Source: Marinitoga hydrogenitolerans DSM 16785 (GTDB taxonomy: Bacteria; Thermotogota; Thermotogae; Petrotogales; Petrotogaceae). Taken from it: a stretch of DNA of 33,891 nucleotides. How positions within the stretch are numbered: the stretch's first letter is position 1; each line of letters begins with the position of its first letter. The position numbers were made by a program, and so were the translations under genes. Shown one piece after another: positions 1 through 7,194 of this stretch. The DNA is taken from NCBI RefSeq assembly GCF_900129175.1, contig NZ_FQUI01000024.1, forward strand, positions 1 through 33,891, written 5' to 3'. The notes beneath the pieces were generated by a model. It saw nothing but the letters and a program-made list of their open reading frames with translations, was not told where the DNA came from and ran no database searches.

Positions 1-260
1 AAATAGGATATTTGCCAATTGATACAGATGCTTCAAACTTATTTTTTCAATTAATATCAAAAAGATACGAAAAACACAGTACAATAATTACAACAAATAT
101 GCCATTTTCAAGTTGGGGTGAAATATTTGGTTCTCCAGTTTTAGCTCAAGCTATATTAGACAGATTATTACATCATTCTCATGTTATTTCAATTAAAGGT
201 GAATCTTACAGACTAAAAGAAAAAATGGATTTTTTTGCTAATTCTGTTTCTAATTCTTAA
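1..260 (+). CDS. istB: IstB-like ATP-binding transposition helper, C-terminal part
   Basis: This is the AAA+ helper ATPase of IS21-type transposition, which works with the IstA transposase in target selection. Only the C-terminal 86 or so codons are visible. The frame is open to the left edge, reading I-G-Y-L-P-I-D-T-D, which is the segment just after the Walker B Asp-Glu in IstB proteins. The rest, TTNMPFSSWGEIFG and LDRLLHHSHVISIKGESYR, is a very typical IstB C-terminus with the sensor and arginine-finger region. The gene ends in TAA at 258-260, directly before the terminal repeats of the element. A TTG at position 12 could be mistaken for a start, but the family match continues upstream of it. 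The visible part looks intact. Confidence 0.9.
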   Translation, partial: IGYLPIDTDASNLFFQLISKRYEKHSTIITTNMPFSSWGEIFGSPVLAQAILDRLLHHSHVISIKGESYRLKEKMDFFANSVSNS

Positions 261-304
261 TCCCTTTTTTGTACATTTTTATTTTCCCTTTTTTTAACAT
301 TTTT
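261..304 (+). repeat. Tandem 20-bp terminal repeats of the IS21-like element
   Basis: Positions 261-280 and 285-304 match at 18 of 20 bases: TCCC, a T run, a variable pair, then ACATTTTT. Multiple direct repeats inside the ends are a known trait of IS21-family elements, where IstA binds them. They begin at the base after the istB stop codon. Confidence 0.75.
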
Positions 305-314
305 GTAGTTGTTT

Positions 315-716
315 TTACAACCACCCATTTTTATCTTTGTAAAGATATAAAGGTAAATCCCAATGATATAACGTAATAAATGGTTCTATATTATTTTCTA
401 GCAAATTATCTATAAGTTTACTGTAAAAATCTAACCCTTTTTGATTCGGTTTAACCCCATCTTTCATTACTCGTGGCCAAGATATAGAAAACCTATATGC
501 ATTTACTCCTAAATTTTTCATTATCTCAATATCTTCATTATATTTATGATAATGATCACATGCAATATCTCCAGTATCACCATTTAATACTTTTCCAGGT
601 GTATGCGAGAATTCATCCCATATTGATAAACTTCTCTCGTCTTTTCCACCTTCAATCTGATATGCTGCTGTTGCTGTTCCAAAAACAAAATCTTTAGGAA
701 AATCCATCCTTTTCAT
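315..716 (-). pseudogene. GH1 beta-glucosidase, truncated by the IS21-like insertion
   Basis: The product starts [20 protein letters not shown], the standard opening of glycoside hydrolase family 1 enzymes, and contains [11 protein letters not shown] and TLYHWDLP, which belong to the substrate-binding half of the barrel. GH1 enzymes are about 440-460 residues long; this one stops after about 132. The acid/base (T-x-N-E-P) and nucleophile (x-E-N-G) motifs are missing, so the visible part cannot be catalytic. The last native codons are N-G-W, and the following TTG-TAA comes from the IS end, so the element itself supplies the stop codon. The start has a good ribosome binding site (GAGGGG, 5 bases upstream) and lies 1 base after the transporter ATPase gene, so it was the last gene of that operon. 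The remainder may survive on the far side of the IS, outside the window. Confidence 0.85.
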
Positions 717-717
717 T

Positions 718-1641
718 CTATCCCCTCACTTTTACAATATGGTCTTTTTCTATTTCTTTGCATCCATTTATTAAATCTGAATATTTTAAATATTTATTTT
801 CAAAATAAAATCTTTCTATTTCTTTAATAATAGCTTCAGGTATAAATTCCTCATTAAGATTCCATTTTTTATTTATTTCTGGGACAGAATTTAATAACAT
901 TTTAGTGTATGGATGTTGGGGGTTTTTATATACTTTTTCTGTATCACCATGTTCAACTATTTCACCTTTATACATAATTAATGTTCTATCACTTAAATAA
1001 TATCCAAGAGAAAGATCGTGAGTAATAAAAACAATTGCCATTCCGGTTTCTTTTCTTATACTTTCTAATAAATTTAAAACATCTATTCTTGTTGAAGCAT
1101 CTAACATACTAATTAGTTCATCTGCCACCAATATTTTAACGTCCATTAATAAAGCTCTTGCTATTAATAGCCTTTGTAGTTGTCCTCCACTTAATTGATG
1201 TGGATATTTTCCAAGTATATTTTTCGGATTCATGCCAACCTGAGTAATAGTCTTTTCTATTTTTTCCAATCTATTTTTTTCTGCGGGGAAAAAATTATCA
1301 AAAATCATTTTAAATACTCTGTCAACTTTAAATAAAGTATTAAAAGATGAGAAAGGATCTTGGAAAATAGCCTGAACATATCTATAATATGATTTAGTAT
1401 TTTTTATTTCCCATATATTTTTATCATTAAATAATATGTGACCAGATGTTGGTTTTATTAATCTTAAAATCATCTTTCCAATAGTTGTTTTTCCACTTCC
1501 ACTTTCTCCTATTAAAGATAAAATTTCACCTTTTTTTATATCAAAAGACACATTATTTACAGCTTTAAATTTGTTTTTTCCAAAAAAATCAGTTCCAAAT
1601 TCTTTAGTTACATTATTTAATTTCATATAAATTTCACTCAT
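718..1641 (-). CDS. Oligopeptide/oligosaccharide ABC transporter ATPase, DppF/OppF type
   Basis: This is the second nucleotide-binding subunit of a cytoplasmic-side ATPase pair that powers the permeases encoded upstream. It has Walker A GESGSGKT near residue 50, a Q-loop ([10 protein letters not shown]), the signature LSGGQLQR, a Walker B followed by Asp-Glu ([11 protein letters not shown], where the usual Pro after Glu is Leu), and the H-loop ITHD. The C-terminus carries the OppF-type [13 protein letters not shown] segment plus about 50 further residues. A GTG at 1650 and an ATG at 1647 are possible starts, but the ATG at 1641 is best spaced from GGAAGGTGA (1659-1651). The start region overlaps the end of the upstream gene's former frame, so translation was probably coupled. 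Opp/Dpp-type transporters of Thermotogota often carry oligosaccharides, and the adjacent beta-glucosidase supports a beta-glucoside substrate. That substrate is inferred. Confidence 0.9.
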   Translation of the reverse strand: MSEIYMKLNNVTKEFGTDFFGKNKFKAVNNVSFDIKKGEILSLIGESGSGKTTIGKMILRLIKPTSGHILFNDKNIWEIKNTKSYYRYVQAIFQDPFSSFNTLFKVDRVFKMIFDNFFPAEKNRLEKIEKTITQVGMNPKNILGKYPHQLSGGQLQRLLIARALLMDVKILVADELISMLDASTRIDVLNLLESIRKETGMAIVFITHDLSLGYYLSDRTLIMYKGEIVEHGDTEKVYKNPQHPYTKMLLNSVPEINKKWNLNEEFIPEAIIKEIERFYFENKYLKYSDLINGCKEIEKDHIVKVRG

Positions 1642-1732
1642 AATCATCACTCACCTTCCAACAAGCAACTTGATGACCATCTTTAAAAGTTTTTATAGGT
1701 GGATTTTCCAAACATTTTTTATTAGCTAATGG
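1634..1732 (-). other. Orphaned C-terminal coding tail of the dppD-like gene
   Basis: After the TGA at 1735-1733 the same reading frame stays open for another 32 codons to a TGA at 1636-1634. It encodes PLANKKC followed by PPIKTFKDGHQVACW, which is the normal C-terminal end of OppD/DppD proteins. There is no frameshift, only the single stop codon. The conserved family pattern here is R-C-P with further cysteines downstream, so the TGA sits on the first Cys codon of that set. With readthrough the protein would be 323 residues. Confidence 0.8.
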
Positions 1733-1737
1733 TCATC
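1672..1737. repeat. Perfect 9-bp inverted repeat spanning the premature TGA of the dppD-like gene
   Basis: GATGACCAT at 1672-1680 is the exact reverse complement of ATGGTCATC at 1729-1737, with 48 bases between. The right arm contains the premature stop codon (TCA at 1733-1735, TGA on the coding strand). With the expected Cys codon TGT in place of TGA, the arms would mismatch at one position. Confidence 0.7.
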
Positions 1738-2605
1738 TAAATCTAAATCTACAGCCTTCTTCAATATTCAAAAGGTTTGGAGGAGTTCCATCTATACTTT
1801 CTAATTTTTCTTTTTTTATTCTAATATTACTTTTGGGAATTGAATTAATTAAAGCTTTAGTATAAGGATGTTTGGGATGGTTCAGAATGTTTTCTGTTTT
1901 TCCTATTTCGGCTATTTTTCCAGCATACATTATCATTATTCTATCTGCTATTTGATATAGGACACCAATGTCATGTGTTATAAAAATCATAGATTTAACT
2001 ATATTCATATTTCTAAATTTAATTAACATATCGCAGACAAATCTTTGAGAGCTTACATCTAAAGCTGAAGTTACTTCATCAGCTATTAAAAGATCTGGAT
2101 CTAATAGTGTAGAAATAACCATAATAACTCTTTGTTTCATTCCTCCAGATAATTCAACAGAATATTTTTCTATAACATTTGGATTAAGATTGACCAATTC
2201 CAATCTTTTTTTTACCTTATTAAAAAAATTTTCATCTGGTGTTATACCATGTTCTTTTACCAAATCTGATATAAAAGTCTTAATTTTTTTTGTTGGACTA
2301 AAAGCATCCATAGCATATTGAGGTATGATTGATATTTTTTCATATCTAATTTTTTTCATTTCTTTTTTAGGTAAATTTATTATATTTTTATTATTTAAAA
2401 GTACTTTACCAGATATATAATTCATAGGAGGTTTTAATAAAATTAAACTATTTCCCAATGTACTTTTTCCACACCCTGATTCTCCGGCTATTCCTAATAT
2501 TTCACCTTTGTTTATATCAAAAGATACATCATCAATAGCTTTTACATAACCTTTTAAAGTTTTATAATATATTTTTAGATTTTTAACATTTAATATCTTT
2601 TCCAC
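1733..2605 (-). CDS. Oligopeptide/oligosaccharide ABC transporter ATPase, DppD/OppD type, ending early at an in-frame TGA
   Basis: This is the first ATPase of the importer. It has Walker A GESGCGKST near residue 43, the signature LSGGMKQR, Walker B LLIADEVTSALD, the H-loop ITHD, and the OppD-type KHPYTKALINSIPKS segment. The ATPase core looks complete. The protein stops after GCRFRFR, where relatives continue with Cys-Pro and a roughly 30-residue Cys-containing tail; that tail is still present downstream in frame (1634-1732). In DppD-type subunits these cysteines bind an iron-sulfur cluster, so losing them could impair assembly. Translation starts at GTG 2605, 5 bases after the upstream permease gene, behind GGAGATGTGA. 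Either this is a nonsense mutation (TGT or TGC to TGA), a sequencing error, or a readthrough/selenocysteine site; the mutation is the simplest reading. Confidence 0.85.
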   Translation of the reverse strand: MEKILNVKNLKIYYKTLKGYVKAIDDVSFDINKGEILGIAGESGCGKSTLGNSLILLKPPMNYISGKVLLNNKNIINLPKKEMKKIRYEKISIIPQYAMDAFSPTKKIKTFISDLVKEHGITPDENFFNKVKKRLELVNLNPNVIEKYSVELSGGMKQRVIMVISTLLDPDLLIADEVTSALDVSSQRFVCDMLIKFRNMNIVKSMIFITHDIGVLYQIADRIMIMYAGKIAEIGKTENILNHPKHPYTKALINSIPKSNIRIKKEKLESIDGTPPNLLNIEEGCRFRFR

Positions 2606-2610
2606 TTAAA

Positions 2611-3468
2611 TCACATCTCCCGTAATTTAGGATTGAATACTTCATCTAAACCAGTATTTATAAAATATAGTGAGGTTACTAATAATGTGATTATCAAACC
2701 TGGTATAATAGCCCACCACCACATACCTAATTGAATAGCATTCCAATCTCTAGCAATTTGCATGATTAGTCCCAATGAAATTCCTTTTGTTGGACCTAAT
2801 CCTATAAAATCAAGAGTTACCGCAGATAAAACTGCTCCACCGAATTGAAGTATATATACCATAAATATATATGAAAACATATTGGATGCAATATCTTCTA
2901 AAATTATTTTTCTTGTCGGTAATGCAGATATTTTAGATAGATTAACAAACTCTTTATTTTTTATAGACATTGTTAACGATCTTATTGCACGTGCTGTCCA
3001 AGGCCAGTTAGTTAGACCAATAATAATGCTTTCAAAAACCATTCCTCTAAAAGATAAATATGCAGAAATTATTATTAGAATAGCTAAAGTAGGGATTACC
3101 AACATAATGTTTGTAATCATCATTAATCCTTCATCTATCCATTTGCCTTTATAACCAGATAAAAATCCTATAAATAAACCTATAATAGTTGCTATAGTTC
3201 CTCCAAAAAAACCTACAAAATATGAACTTCTTAAACCATATACAATTTGTGTATATAAGTCTTGTCCAAATATATTTGTTCCCAACCAATAATCTTTATT
3301 TGGTGGCATATATCCTGGACCAGCATAATCTAAAGGATTATATTTAGAAAAATATGGACCAATTATACCTAACATAAGTAAAATTGTAAAAACAAATATA
3401 CCAAAAATTACTTTTTTATTTTTTAAAGCAAAATATAAATAATCATATTTTTTTAAATCGAATTTCAT
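2611..3468 (-). CDS. ABC transporter permease, DppC/OppC type
   Basis: This inner-membrane channel subunit is 285 residues, normal for the family. It has an N-terminal membrane segment (about residues 21-42), the DppC-type sequence NPLDYAGPGYMPPNKDYWLGTN with the following G-Q-D, and about five more hydrophobic segments. The EAA-type loop that couples to the ATPases is around FVNLSKISALPTRKIILEDI. The ATG at 3468 follows GGAGGGAAC with good spacing. It starts 2 bases after the DppB-type gene and ends 5 bases before the DppD-type gene, so the operon is tightly packed. The substrate cannot be told from the permease alone. Confidence 0.93.
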   Translation of the reverse strand: MKFDLKKYDYLYFALKNKKVIFGIFVFTILLMLGIIGPYFSKYNPLDYAGPGYMPPNKDYWLGTNIFGQDLYTQIVYGLRSSYFVGFFGGTIATIIGLFIGFLSGYKGKWIDEGLMMITNIMLVIPTLAILIIISAYLSFRGMVFESIIIGLTNWPWTARAIRSLTMSIKNKEFVNLSKISALPTRKIILEDIASNMFSYIFMVYILQFGGAVLSAVTLDFIGLGPTKGISLGLIMQIARDWNAIQLGMWWWAIIPGLIITLLVTSLYFINTGLDEVFNPKLREM

Positions 3469-3469
3469 A

Positions 3470-4459
3470 TTATGTTCCCTCCGTATATGAATACCTTATT
3501 CTTGGATCAACAAAGACATAAATTATATCCACAATAAAATTACCTATTAACACCATAATAACAATTACTAAAAAAATCCCTTGGATTAAGAAATAATCTT
3601 GATTTTGAATAGCCTGCAATAACAAAAATCCTAATCCAGGATATGAAAAAACACTTTGTGTGGTTAAAGAACCTAAAATTATAGTACCTAATTGCAAAGC
3701 TAATCCTGTTATTTGAGGCAATATAGCATTCCTAAAAGCATATTTTCGTATTAATTTATCTGAAGCGCCTAATGCTTCCATATATTTAGAATAATTTGAT
3801 CCCATTTCATATATAATCATATTTCTCATTCCGATTGCCCAACCACCCATCATGACCAAAAATAAAGATATAAAAGGAAGAATTAAATGATATAGAAAAT
3901 CTAAAATGAATTTAATAGTAAAAGAAGGCGTTAATGTATAACTATACGCACCTGATAAAGGAAATATTGGAATGACAAATCCTAAAAACCATGCCATTAA
4001 CATAGCCATCCAAAAATATGGAGAAGAAGTTAAAAAGAAAAATATTGGTATAATTGAATTATCAGTCTTTTTATTTATTGCAGATAAAGCACCTAATTTA
4101 TTCCCAACAATCCAGCTTGATATTATCGCTGGAACTAATAGTAGAATATCATAAATAATAGAACTCTTTATTATGTCAACAACTTTTTTTGGATACAGAA
4201 AAACACTAACCCCTAAATCTCCTTTAAATAAGGAGATCCAAAAATTTATATATTGTTTCCAGAGAGGTTGATCAAAACCAAAAGCTTTGGTAAAATAAGA
4301 ATTTAATTTTTCTGTTGCTTCTGGAAGCCCGGAAAATCTGGATAGCGATAATGATATAGGATTACCTGGCATGAATCTTGGTATAGCCCAATCAATAGAC
4401 ACAGCAACAAAAAAAGTTATTAGATAAATAATAATTTTTTTCTTCAAATATTTTGCCAT
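3470..4459 (-). CDS. ABC transporter permease, DppB/OppB type
   Basis: This is the partner inner-membrane channel subunit, 329 residues. It opens with one membrane helix and the DppB-type R-F-M-P-G-N-P motif, then a long extracytoplasmic segment and about five further helices. The coupling loop is clear: YMEALGASDKLIRKYAFRNA followed by LPQITG. The C-terminus (F-V-D-P-R-I-R-Y) is typical of DppB. The start ATG is preceded by AGGAGGTTTAAA. A hairpin (4482-4510) separates it from the upstream binding-protein gene, which would allow less transcript for the membrane subunits than for the binding protein. Confidence 0.93.
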   Translation of the reverse strand: MAKYLKKKIIIYLITFFVAVSIDWAIPRFMPGNPISLSLSRFSGLPEATEKLNSYFTKAFGFDQPLWKQYINFWISLFKGDLGVSVFLYPKKVVDIIKSSIIYDILLLVPAIISSWIVGNKLGALSAINKKTDNSIIPIFFFLTSSPYFWMAMLMAWFLGFVIPIFPLSGAYSYTLTPSFTIKFILDFLYHLILPFISLFLVMMGGWAIGMRNMIIYEMGSNYSKYMEALGASDKLIRKYAFRNAILPQITGLALQLGTIILGSLTTQSVFSYPGLGFLLLQAIQNQDYFLIQGIFLVIVIMVLIGNFIVDIIYVFVDPRIRYSYTEGT

Positions 4460-4481
4460 TTTAAACCTCCTGATTATCTAT

Positions 4482-4510
4482 TATGCTCCAACTCTTAGAG
4501 TTGGAGCATA
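4482..4510 (-). promoter_or_regulatory. Intercistronic hairpin between the binding-protein and permease genes
   Basis: TATGCTCCAACTCT (4482-4495) pairs with AGAGTTGGAGCATA (4497-4510), up to 14 bp around a minimal loop. It starts 7 bases after the binding-protein stop codon. In the transcribed direction the sequence after it is ATAGATAATCAGGAGG with no U run, so it is a weak terminator at best. It more likely protects the upstream mRNA or limits downstream expression, as is common after binding-protein genes. Confidence 0.75.
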
Positions 4511-4517
4511 TATATGT

Positions 4518-6203
4518 TTATTTTGCAGGTTTTATATTTAGTAACAACATATTACCTCCTACCTGCCATCTTCCACCCCACAATGATGGCCATGCATACG
4601 GATTATTTTCATCAGGATAATTTGTCCAATATTTTTCACTTGCTTGGAACCACATTCCGTTATACCAAAGAGGAATAACAGGCATCTCTTCTAAAAATAT
4701 TTTTTCAATTTTTGATGCAATTTTTTTCGCTTTCTCTTCATCTTTAGTTTTATTAAATTCTTTAATTAAACTAAATAGTTCTTGATTTTTATACCTTCCC
4801 CAATTACCACCATATGCTTTTTCATTATCAATTTGTGTTGATTCAAATAACCAGTTAAAATATGTCCATGGTGTTGAAGAAACATTACTATTAAAATTAT
4901 TTATTAACATATCAAAAGTAGCTGAATTCATATCTTCCATATATTTACCGAAGTCAGGAAATTTTGGTTCGACTTTAATACCAACTTTTTCAAAATCAGA
5001 AGAAATATTTTTAATTGATTCCATCCAATCAGTCCAACCAAATGGAACGATAATAGTTAAATCAATTTTTTTCCCATCTAGAGTTTCTCTGAAACCATCG
5101 TTATCTATATCTTTGTACCCAGCTTCATCTAATATTTTTTTTGCCATAGCAGGACTATAACTAAATCCATAGTTTTCTACAATATCTTTATCATAATATT
5201 TCATCCATGAATCAACAGGTAAAAAGCCTAAAGGATTTGCGGGCTCAACTTGAAATTCAAAAACTCTTCTAATTATTGGAGATACGTTTATAGCGTAAGA
5301 TAAAGCTTTTCTAAATTTAGGATCATTCATATGCTCCTTCTTTGTATTTAAAAACAATAATGCTGTATTGTCTGATAACATATATGGAGCTTTTTCAAAC
5401 CATGTTTTTATTTTGTAAATATTTTTTACAGAGGGTATTCCAGGTAAGAAGAAATTACTTACATCTAATTCACCTTTCATAAGCATTCCTAAAGCAACAT
5501 TATTAGAGAATATTTTTAGTTCTATTAGATATTTTGGAGCTGGTAATCCAAAAATATTTTTTCCCCACCATTTATCATTTCTTTTGAAAATCATTCTATC
5601 ATCAGTTTTATCATAAGCTAAATACATTCCAGAACCTATAGGATTTTCATTTGATAAAGATACTACGCTATCTATAGGGTACTTACTCCATATATGTTTT
5701 GGTATTATTGCTATCTGATATAATTGGAAATCCCATTCATGATATCTTGGATCGGAAAATTCGAACAACAATTCAGTATTACTTAATTTTTTAATACTTG
5801 ACATCCAATTCCATATAGTTGAATAAGAAATACCTTTATTTTTCTTTGCAATTTCAAAAGTAAAAATAACATCATCAGCATTCATAGGATTTCCATCAGT
5901 CCACTTTAAATCATTTCTTAACTTTAGATAGTAATGATTATCATCTTTCCAATAACCTTTTTCAGCTAGCCATGGAATAAATTTATTGGTTAAAGGATCA
6001 TATGTAAATAAAGTTTCATAAACACCTCCAATAGTTCCTGGAACAGCAGCCCATGGTGTCAACGGGTTCCAATTAGATGGTGCGCTCCATAATCCTCCTC
6101 CGAAAAAGAATGTTTCATCTCTCTTAAATGTTTCACCAAACATGGAAACAAATAACATACTGAATACTAAAATTACTAAAAAATACTTCAATCTGAATTT
6201 CAT
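4518..6203 (-). CDS. Extracellular solute-binding protein, family 5 (oligosaccharide/peptide ABC transporter)
   Basis: This is the substrate receptor of the importer, 561 residues from the preferred start. A signal peptide is clear: M-K-F-R-L-K-Y followed by a hydrophobic stretch ending near residue 24 (F-G-E), with no lipobox Cys. The mature part has family-5 features: an N-P-L-T-P-W start, LRNDLKWTDGNPMNADDVIF, FRKALSYAIN, and a C-terminal IPLWYNG segment. The ATG at 6203 is chosen because GGGAGGAAG lies 4 bases before it; the ATG at 6218 would place that ribosome binding site inside the coding region. The family binds peptides or oligosaccharides. The family-5 proteins of Thermotoga that bind cellobiose or laminaribiose, and the GH1 gene at the operon end, favour a beta-glucan oligosaccharide here. 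That is inference. Confidence 0.92.
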   Translation of the reverse strand: MKFRLKYFLVILVFSMLFVSMFGETFKRDETFFFGGGLWSAPSNWNPLTPWAAVPGTIGGVYETLFTYDPLTNKFIPWLAEKGYWKDDNHYYLKLRNDLKWTDGNPMNADDVIFTFEIAKKNKGISYSTIWNWMSSIKKLSNTELLFEFSDPRYHEWDFQLYQIAIIPKHIWSKYPIDSVVSLSNENPIGSGMYLAYDKTDDRMIFKRNDKWWGKNIFGLPAPKYLIELKIFSNNVALGMLMKGELDVSNFFLPGIPSVKNIYKIKTWFEKAPYMLSDNTALLFLNTKKEHMNDPKFRKALSYAINVSPIIRRVFEFQVEPANPLGFLPVDSWMKYYDKDIVENYGFSYSPAMAKKILDEAGYKDIDNDGFRETLDGKKIDLTIIVPFGWTDWMESIKNISSDFEKVGIKVEPKFPDFGKYMEDMNSATFDMLINNFNSNVSSTPWTYFNWLFESTQIDNEKAYGGNWGRYKNQELFSLIKEFNKTKDEEKAKKIASKIEKIFLEEMPVIPLWYNGMWFQASEKYWTNYPDENNPYAWPSLWGGRWQVGGNMLLLNIKPAK

Positions 6204-6220
6204 GTTCTTCCCTCCCATAA

Positions 6221-6263
6221 ATTATATTCACATAAATATTATCATGTAAAATGTTTCATGAAA
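6221..6263 (-). promoter_or_regulatory. Candidate promoter and palindrome upstream of the transporter operon
   Basis: On the minus strand TTTACA (6250-6245) and TATAAT (6226-6221) are 18 bases apart. Next to the -35 lies a perfect 10-bp palindrome TTTCATGAAA (6254-6263), and a related TTGTTTCATCAA lies at about 6287-6298, which could be operator copies. A caution: the start site would fall almost at the ribosome binding site, leaving a leader of only about 10 bases, so the real promoter may be further upstream. Confidence 0.35.
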
Positions 6264-6429
6264 AATGAATATTATGTCTCATATATTGTTTCATCAATGA
6301 TTATAATGAACTATAACAAAAATTCTTTTTTTTCTTAATAAATCTAAATATTGTTTTAATATAAATTAATTTCATTAAACTCAATTTATTATTGAATTTA
6401 GAGAGTGCGTATAAACTTAGAGTAAAATA

Positions 6430-6458
6430 TTGACAAAAATGAAAAAAGATGCTATAAT
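6430..6458 (+). promoter_or_regulatory. Consensus vegetative promoter of the tetR gene
   Basis: TTGACA (6430-6435) and TATAAT (6453-6458) are separated by 17 bases, a perfect match to the main sigma factor consensus, with an added extended -10 TGC before the TATAAT. The predicted start is near 6465, just before the operator at 6475-6487. Confidence 0.9.
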
Positions 6459-6474
6459 CATAAAAAAAGAAAAA

Positions 6475-6487
6475 TGACCCACGGTCA
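6475..6487. promoter_or_regulatory. TetR-type operator, TGACC-CAC-GGTCA, before tetR
   Basis: An inverted repeat with 5-bp arms and a 3-base centre lies about 10 bases after the predicted transcription start and just before the ribosome binding site. The same arms recur at 7165-7177 before fabK. The placement suggests that the TetR protein represses its own gene by blocking transcription. Binding is inferred from the repeat and position. Confidence 0.75.
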
Positions 6488-6499
6488 GAAGGTGAATCT

Positions 6500-7138
6500 A
6501 TGTCAAGGCAAAATTATGATGAAGAGAAAATTCTTGAAAAGAAAAAGAAAATAATGGATATTGCTAAAAATATATTTTTTGAAAAAGGGTATGAAAATAC
6601 AACAATGAATGAAATTGCCAGAACAGCTAATATGGCAAAAGGGACTTTGTATTTATACTTTTCAAGTAAGAAGGATTTGTTTTTTTCATTGGTATATGAA
6701 GGTCTTGAGATATTAGAAAATTTAATTAAAAGCAAAATCAAGTCATCAAAAACAGGTTTGGAAAAGGTTTTAGATATGGGTAGAGTTTATATACAATTTT
6801 ATAGAGAATATCCTGAATATTATAGTTTTATTATTAAATATGAATCTGAAAAAGCGGATTTAGATGCAAATGAACCTTTGGTTATTAATTCTTATGAAAA
6901 AAGTGAAGAAATATATGATATTTTAAGATTATTAATTTTAAAAGGAATCAATGACGGATCTATAAGAGAAGATATTGATGTAAATAAAATTGCTATGATA
7001 TTATGGCTACAAACTATAGGTGTTGTTCAGCAATTTGAATTAAGAAAAAAGTTATATGAAAATTGGGATGAAGATTTTCCTGCATCAGCTATATTGGATT
7101 TTTATATAGATTTTATGGAAAAAAGTCTAAAAAAATAA
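6500..7138 (+). CDS. TetR/AcrR-family transcriptional regulator, probable fatty-acid gene regulator
   Basis: This is a DNA-binding repressor of 212 residues, standard for the family. The N-terminal helix-turn-helix is clear, about residues 12-55: A-K-N-I-F-F-E-K-G-Y, then TTMNEIARTANMAKGTLYLY with F-S-S-K-K-D-L-F. The rest is a helical ligand-binding domain that differs widely between TetR proteins, so the ligand cannot be read from it. The gene has a consensus promoter, an operator overlapping its leader, and a GAAGGTGA ribosome binding site. It is followed after 56 bases by fabK-acpP, with a matching operator before fabK. The likely role is to sense an acyl-CoA or acyl-ACP type signal and control these genes and itself. 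The family call is firm; the effector is a guess. Confidence 0.92.
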   Translation: MSRQNYDEEKILEKKKKIMDIAKNIFFEKGYENTTMNEIARTANMAKGTLYLYFSSKKDLFFSLVYEGLEILENLIKSKIKSSKTGLEKVLDMGRVYIQFYREYPEYYSFIIKYESEKADLDANEPLVINSYEKSEEIYDILRLLILKGINDGSIREDIDVNKIAMILWLQTIGVVQQFELRKKLYENWDEDFPASAILDFYIDFMEKSLKK

Positions 7139-7164
7139 TATAATATTTTATTTTTGCTTTAAAC

Positions 7165-7177
7165 TGACCAATGGTCA
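7165..7177. promoter_or_regulatory. TetR-type operator, TGACC-AAT-GGTCA, before fabK
   Basis: A perfect palindrome around a central A (TGACCA-A-TGGTCA) with the same arms as the tetR operator. A plausible fabK promoter, TTTAAA (7158-7163) and TATGAT (7181-7186) with a 17-base gap, would place this operator in the spacer, where a bound repressor excludes RNA polymerase. The two sites together are the best evidence that the TetR protein acts locally. Confidence 0.8.
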
Positions 7178-7194
7178 TTTTATGATATAGTGAG

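Larger units (their letters stand above)
1..319 (+). mobile_element. Right end of an IS21-family insertion sequence (partial)
   Basis: The element runs off the left edge. What is visible is the 3' part of an istB-like gene (to 260), two near-identical 20-bp terminal repeats (261-280 and 285-304), and a terminus ending in TTTTTACA at about 312-319. Read inward the end starts TGTAAAAAC, which fits the TG...CA ends of IS21-type elements. Immediately to the right lies the coding sequence of a GH1 beta-glucosidase on the minus strand, broken at this point. The boundary at 319 is inferred from where the beta-glucosidase homology stops. The left end and the target duplication are outside the window. 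Confidence 0.8.

Noticed and set aside
12-260. Start of the istB fragment at TTG 12
   Set aside because: The family match continues upstream of position 12 to the window edge, so the gene is simply cut.
1733-1735. General recoding of TGA as an amino acid in this organism
   Set aside because: Other genes in the window, such as the DppC-type permease, obg and the FtsA-like gene, end with TGA, so a general code change is excluded.
6395-6415. Resemblance of AATTTAGAGAG near 6402-6412 to the left end of the insertion sequence at 27306-27314
   Set aside because: Only about 11 AT-rich bases match and no partner end or flanking repeat is near, so chance is more likely than a relic.
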